Part shown: positions 25,708 through 35,658 of the stretch, one piece after another
How positions within the stretch are numbered: the stretch's first letter is position 1
Layout: every line of letters begins with the position of its first letter
NCBI RefSeq assembly: GCF_015670405.1
Contig: NZ_JADPBQ010000021.1
Coordinates: forward strand, 1-56,489
Direction: 5' to 3'
Length of the DNA stretch: 56,489 nt
Source of the DNA: Clostridium sp. 1001271B_151109_B4
Lineage (GTDB): Bacteria; Bacillota; Clostridia; Clostridiales; Clostridiaceae
Program-made: the position numbers and the translations under genes
Notes under the pieces: model-generated
The model's input: only the letters and a program-made list of their open reading frames with translations
Database searches by the model: none
Told to the model about the DNA's origin: nothing

Positions 25708-26553
25708 ATGAAGATAAAGGCGTATGCAAAGATAAACATTTCCTTAGATGTAGTAGGAAAAAGAAAAGAGGATGGTTATCACTTATTAAAAATGATAATG
25801 CAAAACATTGATTTATATGATGAGATATATGTTGAAAAGCGTAAAGAAGGTATAACTATACATTGTAATAAAAATTATGTACCTACTGATTCGAGAAATT
25901 TGGCATATAAGGCAGCCATGTTATTTAAAGAAAAGTATAATATTAAAGAAGGTGTCTATATAAACATCATAAAAAATATTCCTGTTTCAGCTGGATTAGC
26001 TGGGGGTAGTACTGATGGAGCAGCAGTATTAAAGCTTATGAATAGGCTTTTTGAGGTTAATGCTTCAGATGAAGAATTAATGAAAATTGGTTTAAGTCTT
26101 GGTGCTGATATACCTTATTGCATTAAAGGAGGGACTGCTCTTTGTGAGGGTGTTGGAGAAGAAATTACACCTCTAAAACCGTTTAAGGATAAAATCTTAG
26201 TATTGGTTAAACCTGGTTTTGGAGTGTCAACAAAAGAAGTATATAAGGCTTTTGATTTAGAAAAAGCAAGAATACATCCAAGAACTGAAAAATTAATTGA
26301 AGCTATGGAAAAAGATGATTTATATTATGTTGCAAATAATATGAAAAATTTATTAGAAAATGTTACCTTAAGAAAACATAATGTATTGATTAGAATAAAA
26401 GAAGAAATGAATAGATATGGTGCTGTTGGAAGCATGATGAGTGGTAGTGGACCAAGTGTTTTCGCATTTTTTGATGATATGCTAAAAGCTCAAAGGTGCT
26501 ACGAAAAGATGAAGGAAAGTCATAGAGAGGTATTTTTAACTAGAACTATCTAA
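25708..26553 (+). CDS. ispE: 4-diphosphocytidyl-2-C-methyl-D-erythritol kinase IspE
   Basis: This is a GHMP kinase that phosphorylates CDP-methylerythritol in the non-mevalonate isoprenoid pathway. At 281 residues it shows AYAKINISLDVVGKR.DGYH at the N-terminus, the GHMP loop PVSAGLAGGSTDGAAVL, and MSGSGPSVFAFF near the C-terminus. The ATG at 25708 follows GAAAGGA; upstream in-frame codons from 25561 code for non-conserved residues and contain no ribosome binding site. A weak hairpin (25638-25667) lies between cphA and this gene. Confidence 0.95.
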   Translation: MKIKAYAKINISLDVVGKRKEDGYHLLKMIMQNIDLYDEIYVEKRKEGITIHCNKNYVPTDSRNLAYKAAMLFKEKYNIKEGVYINIIKNIPVSAGLAGGSTDGAAVLKLMNRLFEVNASDEELMKIGLSLGADIPYCIKGGTALCEGVGEEITPLKPFKDKILVLVKPGFGVSTKEVYKAFDLEKARIHPRTEKLIEAMEKDDLYYVANNMKNLLENVTLRKHNVLIRIKEEMNRYGAVGSMMSGSGPSVFAFFDDMLKAQRCYEKMKESHREVFLTRTI

Positions 26554-26581
26554 AAAATTAAATATTATAATGAGATGAATA

Positions 26582-26622
26582 AACCCCTTTAAATTGTCAA
26601 TAATTATTACTAGAAAGGGGTT
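26582..26622 (+). promoter_or_regulatory. Inverted repeat masking the spoIIR ribosome binding site
   Basis: AACCCCTTT (26582-26590) and AAAGGGGTT (26614-26622) are perfectly complementary. The second arm contains the Shine-Dalgarno sequence of spoIIR, whose ATG is at 26628. No T tract follows, so it is not a terminator. A transcript coming from ispE could fold and hide the site. Confidence 0.5.
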
Positions 26623-26627
26623 ATGTT

Positions 26628-27305
26628 ATGAAAAGATATATGTATTTTATAATAGTTTTAATTTTAGTAATATTTACATTGAACGGATGTGCTCAAGTTA
26701 ATAATATAAATAATAAGGATTTAGAGCTTAATGAACTTAATTATGATGATATAAAGGACAAGCTGATTAGATTTCATGTAATAGCAAATAGTGATACAGA
26801 AGAAGATCAAAATCTTAAACTAAAAGTAAGAGACAAGGTTGTTGAAGCATTAAGTGAAAAACTTAGTGGAGTAGAGTCATTAGAGGAAGCAGAGAAAATT
26901 TTAGAAGATAATATTGACTATGTTAATCAAATAGCAAGAGAAGTTATTACTAGCAATAATTATGATTATGAAGTAAATACAATGTTATCATATGAAAATT
27001 TTCCTAATAAAGTATATGGTGATTATGTATTTCCACAAGGAAACTACGAGGCATTTAGAGTTATAATAGGTTCTGGGCAAGGACAAAATTGGTGGTGCGT
27101 AATGTTTCCATCATTATGTTTTGTTGATGAAAGTAAAAGTGATGTTGATTCAACAAATTTAAAAGAGGAAATTGAGAGCGTTGAACCAAAAGAGGATAAT
27201 AAAGTAGAAGAAAATACAAGTGATTTAAATAAAGAAGATGATAATAAAAATGATATTAAAATGAAATTTAAAATTGTTGAAGTTATTAATGATTTATTTA
27301 AATAA
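26628..27305 (+). CDS. spoIIR: Stage II sporulation protein R
   Basis: This forespore-made signal protein activates the protease SpoIIGA in the mother cell, which in turn processes pro-sigma-E. The 225-residue protein starts with a lipoprotein-type signal (LNGC, Cys21) and has the family core: IRFHVIANSDTEEDQNLKLKVRD, LSYENFPNKVYGDYVFPQGNYEA and GSGQGQNWWCVMFPSLCF. An acidic, low-complexity insertion (about 168-210) precedes the conserved C-terminal FKIVEVINDLF. It follows ispE, as in other clostridia. Confidence 0.93.
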   Translation: MKRYMYFIIVLILVIFTLNGCAQVNNINNKDLELNELNYDDIKDKLIRFHVIANSDTEEDQNLKLKVRDKVVEALSEKLSGVESLEEAEKILEDNIDYVNQIAREVITSNNYDYEVNTMLSYENFPNKVYGDYVFPQGNYEAFRVIIGSGQGQNWWCVMFPSLCFVDESKSDVDSTNLKEEIESVEPKEDNKVEENTSDLNKEDDNKNDIKMKFKIVEVINDLFK

Positions 27306-27318
27306 TTAGGAGGATAAA

Positions 27319-28308
27319 ATGACAAAAGCATTAGCAATGGTTTCAGGTGGATTAGACAGTATATTAGCAGCTAAGTTAATAAAAGAACAAGGGATAGAAG
27401 TAATAGGGGTATGTTTTAGATCATATTTCTTTAGTGAAGCAAGTGCAATTAAAATGACAAAACAAATAGATATACCTTTAATAGTAGTTGATTTTTCACC
27501 AGAACATTTTGAGTTAGTAAAAAATCCTAAGCATGGTAGAGGGAAAAATATGAATCCATGTATAGATTGCCATGCTATGATGATGAATTATGCAGGAAAA
27601 TTATTAGAAGAGCATAATGCAGATTTTATAATTACTGGAGAAGTATTAAATCAAAGACCGATGTCACAAAACAGACAAGCTTTAAATATAGTAAAAAAAG
27701 AATCAGGATTTGCAAATAAGATATTAAGACCACTATGTGCTAAAAATATAGAACCAACTGAAATGGAGTTAAATGGTTTAGTTGATAGAGAGAAATTACT
27801 AGGTATTTCAGGTAGAAGTAGAAAGCCGCAAATGGAATTAGCTGCTAAATGGGGAATAACAGAATACCCATCACCAGCAGGGGGCTGTAGACTTACTGAA
27901 CCTAATTATGCATTAAGATTAAAGGATCTTTTAACATTTAAAGATGAAGTGGAAGAAGATGAATTAAGTTTATTAAGATATGGAAGACATTTTAGAACAT
28001 CTGACAATAATAAAATAATAGTTGCTAGAACTAAAGAGGAGTCTGAAGCTATTAAGAAGCTTGTAAATAAAGAATATTTATTATTCCATGCAACAGATTT
28101 TTCAGGAGCATTAGTTTTATTAGATAAGAATGGAACAGAAGAGGATAAGGTATTAGCTGCAAGAATGGCAGCAAGATATAGTAAGGGAAGAGATGAAGAA
28201 AGAGTTAAAATAAAATTTGGTATATATGGAACAAGGCTAGAAAATCATATAGAAGTAGAACCAATTAATGATAATGAGTTAGAACAATATATGATTTCTA
28301 TAAAATAG
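27319..28308 (+). CDS. PP-loop ATPase with C-terminal NFACT-R-like domain
   Basis: The 329-residue protein begins with an ATP pyrophosphatase loop, SGGLDS (9-14), and has a PCIDCHA motif (about 79-85) and a third Cys in AGGCRLT, as in thiouridine synthases of the ThiI/MnmA class. The C-terminal third (about 205-300: LLRYGRHFRT...FHATDFSGALVLL) resembles the NFACT-R/DUF814 RNA-binding domain. I infer a tRNA-thiolation or related role, not the exact reaction. It starts 13 bases after spoIIR and is followed at 9 bases by a DUF1934 gene, suggesting one transcript. Confidence 0.65.
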   Translation: MTKALAMVSGGLDSILAAKLIKEQGIEVIGVCFRSYFFSEASAIKMTKQIDIPLIVVDFSPEHFELVKNPKHGRGKNMNPCIDCHAMMMNYAGKLLEEHNADFIITGEVLNQRPMSQNRQALNIVKKESGFANKILRPLCAKNIEPTEMELNGLVDREKLLGISGRSRKPQMELAAKWGITEYPSPAGGCRLTEPNYALRLKDLLTFKDEVEEDELSLLRYGRHFRTSDNNKIIVARTKEESEAIKKLVNKEYLLFHATDFSGALVLLDKNGTEEDKVLAARMAARYSKGRDEERVKIKFGIYGTRLENHIEVEPINDNELEQYMISIK

Positions 28309-28317
28309 GAGGAGAAT

Positions 28318-28734
28318 ATGGAGAAGAGAGCAATAATATCAGTAAAGAGTTTTTCAGATATTGATCCAAATGAAGCGATAGAAGTTGTAACACCAGGAAC
28401 TTTTATCATACATGACGAAGGATTTAAGGCTATATATGAAGAATCAGAAATATCGGGAATGGATGGTACAACAACTACATTAAATATAAAGGATAATAGC
28501 ATGACACTTGAGAGAGTTGGATCCATAAATACAAATATGGAATTTAAAGAGGGGTTGACTGCTATATCTTTGTATAATACTCCTTATGGAATTTTGGATT
28601 TAAATATTGATACTGAGAAATTAAAGATAAATATAGATGAAAATGGTGGAGAAATACATTCAAAATATGTTTTAGGACTTGAAGGTCAAGAGGGTATAAC
28701 TACAGTATTAGATATTAAAATTAAAGTTAATTAG
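28318..28734 (+). CDS. DUF1934 family beta-barrel protein (YwiB-like)
   Basis: The 138-residue cytosolic protein has alternating strands and the family pattern of YwiB: ...GTFIIHDEGFKAIYEESEISGMDGTTTTLNI, then ...GLTAISLYNTPYGILDL and a C-terminal VLGLEGQEG.TTVLDIKI. It folds as a lipocalin-like barrel in Bacillus; function unknown. GGAGGAGAAT precedes the ATG. It is the last gene of the run beginning at spoIIR and is followed by a terminator. Confidence 0.75.
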   Translation: MEKRAIISVKSFSDIDPNEAIEVVTPGTFIIHDEGFKAIYEESEISGMDGTTTTLNIKDNSMTLERVGSINTNMEFKEGLTAISLYNTPYGILDLNIDTEKLKINIDENGGEIHSKYVLGLEGQEGITTVLDIKIKVN

Positions 28735-28738
28735 GTTA

Positions 28739-28785
28739 AATAGGCTTCTGAAAGTAAATATATTTTCAGAGGTCTATTTTTATGT
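28739..28785 (+). terminator. Terminator after the DUF1934 gene
   Basis: An imperfect 14-bp stem (ATAGGCTTCTGAAA with TTTCAGAGGTCTAT) is followed by TTTTTAT. Confidence 0.75.
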
Positions 28786-28826
28786 GTATAAAAGTTTAGT
28801 GTAAGGGGATAATTAAAGAAAATAAA

Positions 28827-29147
28827 ATGTTAAAAATAAAGGGTGTGAACAAAATAAATAAGTATGAAAATATAATAATGATATTATGTCAGTATTATGA
28901 AATAAGTTATTATGAATTTAATAAACTATTAAGGAAAAAGGAAAAAGCTTATTTAACAGTATTATTGATGAAAAAGTTTAGATGTTTAAATAGTGAAGGA
29001 GTAAAAGAAAAGTTAGGGATTATAAGTAATAGAAGTTTGCACTATAAGATTAAAATGGCAGAAAAAAAGATCCTCATTAATAAGAATTTTAGGGATGAAT
29101 ATTTTGAATTAGAAGAAAAAATAAAAGAAAATTTAAGAAATGCATAA
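28827..29147 (+). CDS. Small helical protein resembling DnaA domain IV
   Basis: I do not recognise a named family with certainty. The 106 residues are almost all helical, and the order ILCQYYEISYYEFNKLLRKKEKAYLTVLLMKKF...SEGVKEKLGI..NRSLHYKIKMAEKKI resembles the DNA-binding domain IV of DnaA (VA.YY.I...DL..K.R......R.IAMYL.......S...IG....H.TV...). The critical DHSTV box reads NRSLHY, so specific DnaA-box binding is doubtful. The gene sits alone between a terminator and pyrG. The ribosome binding site is weak: AAGGGG lies about 20 bases upstream. Confidence 0.5.
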   Translation: MLKIKGVNKINKYENIIMILCQYYEISYYEFNKLLRKKEKAYLTVLLMKKFRCLNSEGVKEKLGIISNRSLHYKIKMAEKKILINKNFRDEYFELEEKIKENLRNA

Positions 29148-29255
29148 AAAACACTAGCTTAAGTTAAACTAATGTGATACTATATTATTTATGATTATTA
29201 TTGCCTTAGGCAATAAGAGAGGTAATTTAGATTATACCATCATTAAAATCAATAG

Positions 29256-30896
<1,641 letters not shown>

Positions 30897-30897
30897 T

Positions 30898-30929
30898 AAA
30901 AAACGAAGGGTTTACCTTCGTTTTTTTTA
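30898..30929 (+). terminator. pyrG terminator
   Basis: Stem ACGAAGG/CCTTCGT with loop GTTTA, flanked by A residues and followed by eight T residues. Confidence 0.92.
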
Positions 30930-31152
30930 TAGATAAATGTTTGTTATAAAAAATATATAAAGTGGATAAGCTTAAAAGAGAAGTTAGTATTGTATTTTAA
31001 AGAGTATTAGTTCATAATTATATATAAATTTAAGTTTATTTTTTAAATTTATAATTTATTTTTGTATAGTTATGTTTCATTTCAAATATATCAAACCTTA
31101 AGGTAAATCTAATTTTTATCCCTAATTAACGAAAACTATTGGAGGTGTCATT

Positions 31153-32583
31153 TTGACAAGAGAAATATACTCTGAGATGACTTTAGTAGAGTTAAAAAAC
31201 AAAGCTAAAGAACTTGGAATAAAAAACATAAGCAAGTTAAAGAAAAGTGAATTAATAGATGAATTAGTAAAGGCTACGCCTAATGCAATTGAAAAAAATG
31301 GTGTTGTTTTAAGAGAAAAAATTGCACCAAAAGCAAAAGAACAAGAAAGTATTAATAGCACTTATAATAATTATTCAAATAGAGAAAGTACTAATAATAT
31401 GACAGAAGAACAAAGGGAAGAGAAAAAAGAAAGATTAAAGGTAATGATAAATGAGTCTGGTTCTTCTAAAGGAGTTTTAGAGGTTCAAGAAAATAATAAC
31501 TTTGGCTTTTTAAGATGTAATAATTATTTAACTGGTGAGAATGATATATATGTATCACCTTCTCAAATTAGAAGATTTAATTTAAGAACTGGTGATGAAG
31601 TTCAAGGAAAAGTTAGAGAAGCTAAAGAAGGAGAAAAGTTTAAAGCTTTATTATTCGTAGAAAAAGTTAATGGAGATAATCCAGAAAAAGCTATTGGAAG
31701 AAAGAACTTTGAAACATTAACACCAGTATATCCTAATGAAAGGCTACATTTAGAAACTAGTAATGAAAATGATTTATCTTCAAGGTTGATGGATATAATT
31801 TGTCCAATAGGAAAAGGACAAAGAGGAATAATTGTAGCACCACCAAAAGCTGGTAAGACTACTTTGTTAAAAAAGGTTGCACAAAATATCACTATAAACC
31901 ATCCAGATGTAAAATTAATTGTTTTATTAATTGATGAAAGACCTGAAGAAGTTACAGATATGAAACGATCTATAAATGGGGATGTAATTTATTCAACATT
32001 TGATGAAGAACCTCAAAATCATGCTAAAGTAGCTCAGATGGTATTAGAAAGAGCTAAAAGAATGGTAGAGCAAGGAAAAGATGTAGTTATACTATTAGAT
32101 AGTTTAACAAGATTATCAAGAGCATATAATTTAACTATCACTCCTACAGGAAGAACATTATCAGGTGGATTAGATCCAGGTGCATTAATTATGCCTAAAA
32201 AGTTCTTTGGGGCAGCAAGAAATATTGAAGAGGGTGGAAGTTTAACAATACTTGCAACCGCTTTAGTAGAAACTGGTTCAAGAATGGATGATATGATTTT
32301 TGAGGAATTCAAAGGAACAGGTAATATGGAAGTTCATCTTGATAGGAGACTGCAAGAAAGAAGAATATTCCCTGCTATTGATATTTATAAGTCAGGAACA
32401 AGAAAAGAAGATTTATTATTAAGTGATGAAGAAAAAGAAGTAGCATATGCAATTAGAAAAGTAATGTATAGAGATGGAAACATTGAGAATATTACAGAAA
32501 ACTTAATAAATATGTTATCAAAAACAAAAAACAATAAAGAGTTTATACAAGTTTTCCCTAAAAATGATGTGTTTAAAAAATAA
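31153..32583 (+). CDS. rho: Transcription termination factor Rho
   Basis: This hexameric RNA helicase terminates transcription. The 476-residue protein has a Rho_N SAP-like helical domain (1-45), a polar linker (46-100), the cold-shock RNA-binding domain (about 105-175: [15 protein letters not shown]) and the RecA-type motor with Walker [12 protein letters not shown] and Walker [12 protein letters not shown]. The linker is longer than in E. coli Rho (419 residues), as is common in Firmicutes and Actinobacteria. It starts with TTG (31153) after GGAGGTG. The 220-base region upstream is AT-rich; no promoter could be assigned with confidence. Confidence 0.96.
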   Translation: MTREIYSEMTLVELKNKAKELGIKNISKLKKSELIDELVKATPNAIEKNGVVLREKIAPKAKEQESINSTYNNYSNRESTNNMTEEQREEKKERLKVMINESGSSKGVLEVQENNNFGFLRCNNYLTGENDIYVSPSQIRRFNLRTGDEVQGKVREAKEGEKFKALLFVEKVNGDNPEKAIGRKNFETLTPVYPNERLHLETSNENDLSSRLMDIICPIGKGQRGIIVAPPKAGKTTLLKKVAQNITINHPDVKLIVLLIDERPEEVTDMKRSINGDVIYSTFDEEPQNHAKVAQMVLERAKRMVEQGKDVVILLDSLTRLSRAYNLTITPTGRTLSGGLDPGALIMPKKFFGAARNIEEGGSLTILATALVETGSRMDDMIFEEFKGTGNMEVHLDRRLQERRIFPAIDIYKSGTRKEDLLLSDEEKEVAYAIRKVMYRDGNIENITENLINMLSKTKNNKEFIQVFPKNDVFKK

Positions 32584-32623
32584 AGAAAACTACAGAAATA
32601 TGTAGTTAAAAATATATCTAGCT

Positions 32624-32664
32624 AAAAAGAGGTTATATACAAGTATTGTAATAACCTCTTTTAG
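32624..32664 (+). terminator. rho terminator
   Basis: Stem AAAAGAGGTTAT with ATAACCTCTTTT, loop of about 15 bases, T-rich 3' arm. Confidence 0.75.
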
Positions 32665-32689
32665 TAGTATTATGAATAATAAAATTTAT

Positions 32690-32731
32690 TAAAAAATGAA
32701 AAAATGAGAAAGAAAATAAATTCTTTCTCAT
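32690..32731 (-). terminator. rpmE terminator
   Basis: Stem ATGAGAAAGAA/TTCTTTCTCAT (11 bp, loop AATAAA); on the minus strand it is followed by TTTTTCATTTTTT. Confidence 0.85.
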
Positions 32732-32747
32732 AAATTCTAACCTAATC

Positions 32748-32954
32748 TTATTTGTTAAGACCGAACTTCTTGTTGAATTTGTCAACTCTACCGCCGATAT
32801 CAACGATTTTTTGCTTACCAGTGAAGAATGGGTGGCATTTAGCACATATATCAACTTTTAACTCTTCTTTAACAGAACCAGTTGTGAAAGTATTTCCACA
32901 TGCGCACTTAACCACAGCATCGTGATGGTATTCTGGATGTATGCCTTGTTTCAT
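32748..32954 (-). CDS. rpmE: 50S ribosomal protein L31 (zinc form)
   Basis: This is a small ribosomal protein of 68 residues. [10 protein letters not shown] is the standard start, and the zinc ligands CAC...CAKC (C+ type) are complete, with [21 protein letters not shown] chose the ATG at 32954, which follows AGAGGTGA, rather than an in-frame ATG six codons upstream. It is transcribed divergently from tdk with its own near-consensus promoter and terminator. Confidence 0.97.
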   Translation of the reverse strand: MKQGIHPEYHHDAVVKCACGNTFTTGSVKEELKVDICAKCHPFFTGKQKIVDIGGRVDKFNKKFGLNK

Positions 32955-33005
32955 TTGATTCACCTCTTTCAAAATACATTCATTGACTTAGCAATGACCT
33001 ATTGA

Positions 33006-33034
33006 ATTATAGCATAGTCGACAAATACAGTCAA
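33006..33034 (-). promoter_or_regulatory. rpmE promoter
   Basis: On the minus strand TTGACT (33034-33029), 17 bases, then TATAAT (33011-33006), about 52 bases from the start codon. Confidence 0.8.
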
Positions 33035-33118
33035 TATAGGCAGGAAATAAAAACATCTTTTTAAGTATTTCTTAAAATGCTATAATCGAATGAGATACAT
33101 ATACAGAGGAGAGACATT

Positions 33119-33703
33119 ATGAGTAAATTATATTTTAGATACGGTGCAATGAATTCAGGAAAATCAACAAATCTTATGCAGGTTGCATATAACTATGAAG
33201 AGCGTGGAATGAAAGTTCTATTAATTAAACCATCTACCGATAAAAAGGGTGGAGATAAACTAGTTTCTAGACTAGGAGTAGAAAGAAAAGTGGATTTATT
33301 AATTGATGATAATCAAAATATATACGAGAGTGTTAAAAAATGGAATGATGAAAAATATAAAATTGATTGTATTTTAGTAGATGAAGTTCAATTTTTTAAA
33401 GCGCATCAAATAGACCAACTTTTTGAGATAGCAGTTTGTTTAGATATACCGGTTATATGTTATGGACTTAGAACAGATTTTAAAATGCAAGGATTTGAAG
33501 GAAGTACCAGATTATTATTATTAGCACATAGTATTGAAGAATTAAAAACTATTTGTAAATGTGGGAAAAAGGCAATATTAAATGGAAGAAAAATAAATGA
33601 TAAATTTGTATTCGAAGGAGAACAAGTAGCAATAGATAATATAGATAATGTTGAATATGAATCATTATGTGGTCATTGTTACTTTAAATTTAAAAATCAA
33701 TAA
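33119..33703 (+). CDS. tdk: Thymidine kinase
   Basis: This salvage enzyme phosphorylates thymidine to dTMP. The 194-residue type II kinase has P-loop GAMNSGKST (9-17), the metal-binding DEVQF, the lasso-loop region and the structural zinc site formed by CKCGKK and LCGHCYF. GAGGAGAG precedes the ATG. A TATAAT box is at 33081-33086 with a poor -35 element. It is followed 20 bases later by the DUF1385-prmC gene. Confidence 0.95.
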   Translation: MSKLYFRYGAMNSGKSTNLMQVAYNYEERGMKVLLIKPSTDKKGGDKLVSRLGVERKVDLLIDDNQNIYESVKKWNDEKYKIDCILVDEVQFFKAHQIDQLFEIAVCLDIPVICYGLRTDFKMQGFEGSTRLLLLAHSIEELKTICKCGKKAILNGRKINDKFVFEGEQVAIDNIDNVEYESLCGHCYFKFKNQ

Positions 33704-33723
33704 AAGGGTGAGAGTGTGATTTT

Positions 33724-35478
33724 ATGAAAAAATGTGATGTCGGAGGGCAAGCTATAATTGAGGGAGTTATGATGAGAGGCTCTAAAGGATTAGCAACAGC
33801 TATAAGAACTCCCAGTGGGAAAATTGAAGTAGATGTAAAGAAAACTAAACCAATTACCAAAAAATATAAATTTTTAAATATTCCTATCATTAGAGGAGCA
33901 GTTGTACTAATTGATTCATTAATTGTTGGAATTAAAACCTTAAATTATTCAGCAAGTTTTTTTGAAGAAGATGAAGAAGAATCAAAATTTGATATTTGGT
34001 TAAGAGAAAAATTAGGGGATAAAGGTGCAAATGATTTATTAGTTACTTTTACTATGATGATTTCACTTTTAGTTGCAGCTGGGTTATTCTTAGGAATTCC
34101 TACAGCAATTGCTTCTTTATTTAAAAACACTGGAATTTCTTCAGTAGTGTTAAACTTAATTGAAGCTGCAATAAGAATAACTATCTTAATTACTTATATG
34201 TTTTTGATAAGTAAATTAGATGATATTTATAGGGTGTTTCAATATCATGGGGCAGAACATAAAACTATTTTTTGCTATGAAGCTGAAGAAAAGCTTACAG
34301 TAGAAAATGTAAGAAAGTTTGGGAGATTACATCCAAGGTGTGGTACTAATTTCTTGTTTTTAACTATGCTTGTTAGTGTTATTTTGTTTTCACTAACTGG
34401 ATGGGGTGGATTTTGGCAAAGGTTAATATTAAGAATTGTATTGATGCCTATAGTTGCAGGTATAACTTATGAACTTATTAAATGGCTAGGGAGAACAGAA
34501 AGTAAATTGGGAAAAATAATTGCATATCCAGGATTAAAATTACAAGAACTTACAACAAAGGAGCCTGATGATGCTCAATTAGAAGTTGCAATAGAATCTT
34601 TAAAAGCGGCAGAGGGAATTGAATATAAGAAGAAAATAGGGGAATTATTAATAGATGGAAATAAAATATTAAAAGAAGCTAATATAGACACTTATATTTT
34701 AGATACACAACTATTATTAGGGAAAGTATTAGGTAAAGATAAACTATATTTAATTACTAATAAAGAAGAAGTAGTGAGTAAGTTTAAAGAGAAGGAATTT
34801 TATTCTTTAATTGAAAAGAGAAAAAATAAAATGCCTATAAGCTATATTTTAAAAACAACTGAATTTATGGGATTAGATTTACATGTAGAAGAAGGGGTAT
34901 TAATACCAAGAGGAGATACAGAGGTATTAGTAGAAGAAACTCTTAAACTTATGGATGAAGATAAAGAGTATGAAGTTTGTGATTTATGTTGTGGAAGTGG
35001 TGCTATAGGTATATCTCTTGCACATTTTAGAGAGAATATTAAGGTAGATTTAATTGATTACTATGATGTTCCTGAAAAGGTAACAAAAAGAAATATTGTA
35101 AAGCAAAAGTTAAGTAATAGAGCTAAATTTATAAAAAGTGATTTATTATTGGAAGTTATTAATAGAGAAAAAAAATATGATATTTTAGTATCAAATCCCC
35201 CATATATTAAGGAAGAAATTATTGATACTTTAATGGAAGATGTTAAAGATTATGAACCTCATACAGCATTAAGTGGTGGGAATGATGGATTGGATTTTTA
35301 CAGAAGAATTGTAGATGATAGTGATAAAATATTAAAAGAAAATGGTATTCTTGCATTTGAAATTGGCCATGATCAAGGGACTGAAGTTAGCAGTTTAATG
35401 ATTGAAAAAGGTTATAAAAATGTTAGGGTAGTTAAAGATTTAGCTGGACTTGATAGAGTTGTTATAGGAAACATGTAG
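33724..35478 (+). CDS. prmC: DUF1385 membrane protein fused to release-factor methyltransferase PrmC
   Basis: A single 584-codon frame joins two proteins. Residues 1 to about 290 are a DUF1385/YqhQ membrane protein (CDVGGQAIIEGVMMRG, helices near 110-160 and 215-260, AEHKTIFCYE, HPRCGTNFLF). From about 300 it is PrmC: helical N-domain (IGELLIDGNKILKEANIDTY), SAM-binding DLCCGSGAIG and the catalytic NPPY (491-494). PrmC methylates the GGQ glutamine of release factors, and RF1 (prfA) is the next gene. The fusion would tether the methyltransferase to the membrane. No frameshift is needed to read through. Confidence 0.9.
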   Translation: MKKCDVGGQAIIEGVMMRGSKGLATAIRTPSGKIEVDVKKTKPITKKYKFLNIPIIRGAVVLIDSLIVGIKTLNYSASFFEEDEEESKFDIWLREKLGDKGANDLLVTFTMMISLLVAAGLFLGIPTAIASLFKNTGISSVVLNLIEAAIRITILITYMFLISKLDDIYRVFQYHGAEHKTIFCYEAEEKLTVENVRKFGRLHPRCGTNFLFLTMLVSVILFSLTGWGGFWQRLILRIVLMPIVAGITYELIKWLGRTESKLGKIIAYPGLKLQELTTKEPDDAQLEVAIESLKAAEGIEYKKKIGELLIDGNKILKEANIDTYILDTQLLLGKVLGKDKLYLITNKEEVVSKFKEKEFYSLIEKRKNKMPISYILKTTEFMGLDLHVEEGVLIPRGDTEVLVEETLKLMDEDKEYEVCDLCCGSGAIGISLAHFRENIKVDLIDYYDVPEKVTKRNIVKQKLSNRAKFIKSDLLLEVINREKKYDILVSNPPYIKEEIIDTLMEDVKDYEPHTALSGGNDGLDFYRRIVDDSDKILKENGILAFEIGHDQGTEVSSLMIEKGYKNVRVVKDLAGLDRVVIGNM

Positions 35479-35479
35479 G

Positions 35480-35583
35480 TTTAGTTAATAGTTAATGAAT
35501 AAATTCAGCTTAACTGAATTTAAAATATATAGTTAAAAAACTATGTTAAGAGTTTTCCATTAACTATTAACTCTTAACTATTA
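35480..35583. repeat. Intergenic two-hairpin repeat, copy B
   Basis: Begins TTTAGTTAATAGTTAATGAA one base after the prmC stop and ends ATTAACTATTAACTCTTAAC. It has the core AAATTCAGCTTAACTGAATT and a second weak hairpin AAAACT...AGTTTT. Related to 18541-18653 and 39731-39835. Confidence 0.72.
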
Positions 35584-35592
35584 TAGTGAAAC

Positions 35593-35622
35593 TTGATAAG
35601 TACACAATGATTATGTTATAAT
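35593..35622 (+). promoter_or_regulatory. prfA promoter
   Basis: TTGATA (35593-35598), 18 bases, TATAAT (35617-35622), 36 bases before the ATG and immediately after repeat copy B. Confidence 0.65.
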
Positions 35623-35658
35623 ATTTCAATATGAAAAAATACAGTACGGAGTGATATT

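Noticed and set aside
26568..26581. A sigma-F promoter for spoIIR (GAGATGAATA)
   Set aside because: Two mismatches in the -10 element and no GYATA box at the usual distance.
29198..29215. Palindrome ATTGCCTTAGGCAAT before pyrG as a pyrimidine attenuator
   Set aside because: Too short, no T tract and no competing structure; the mechanism known for Bacillus pyrG could not be recognised.
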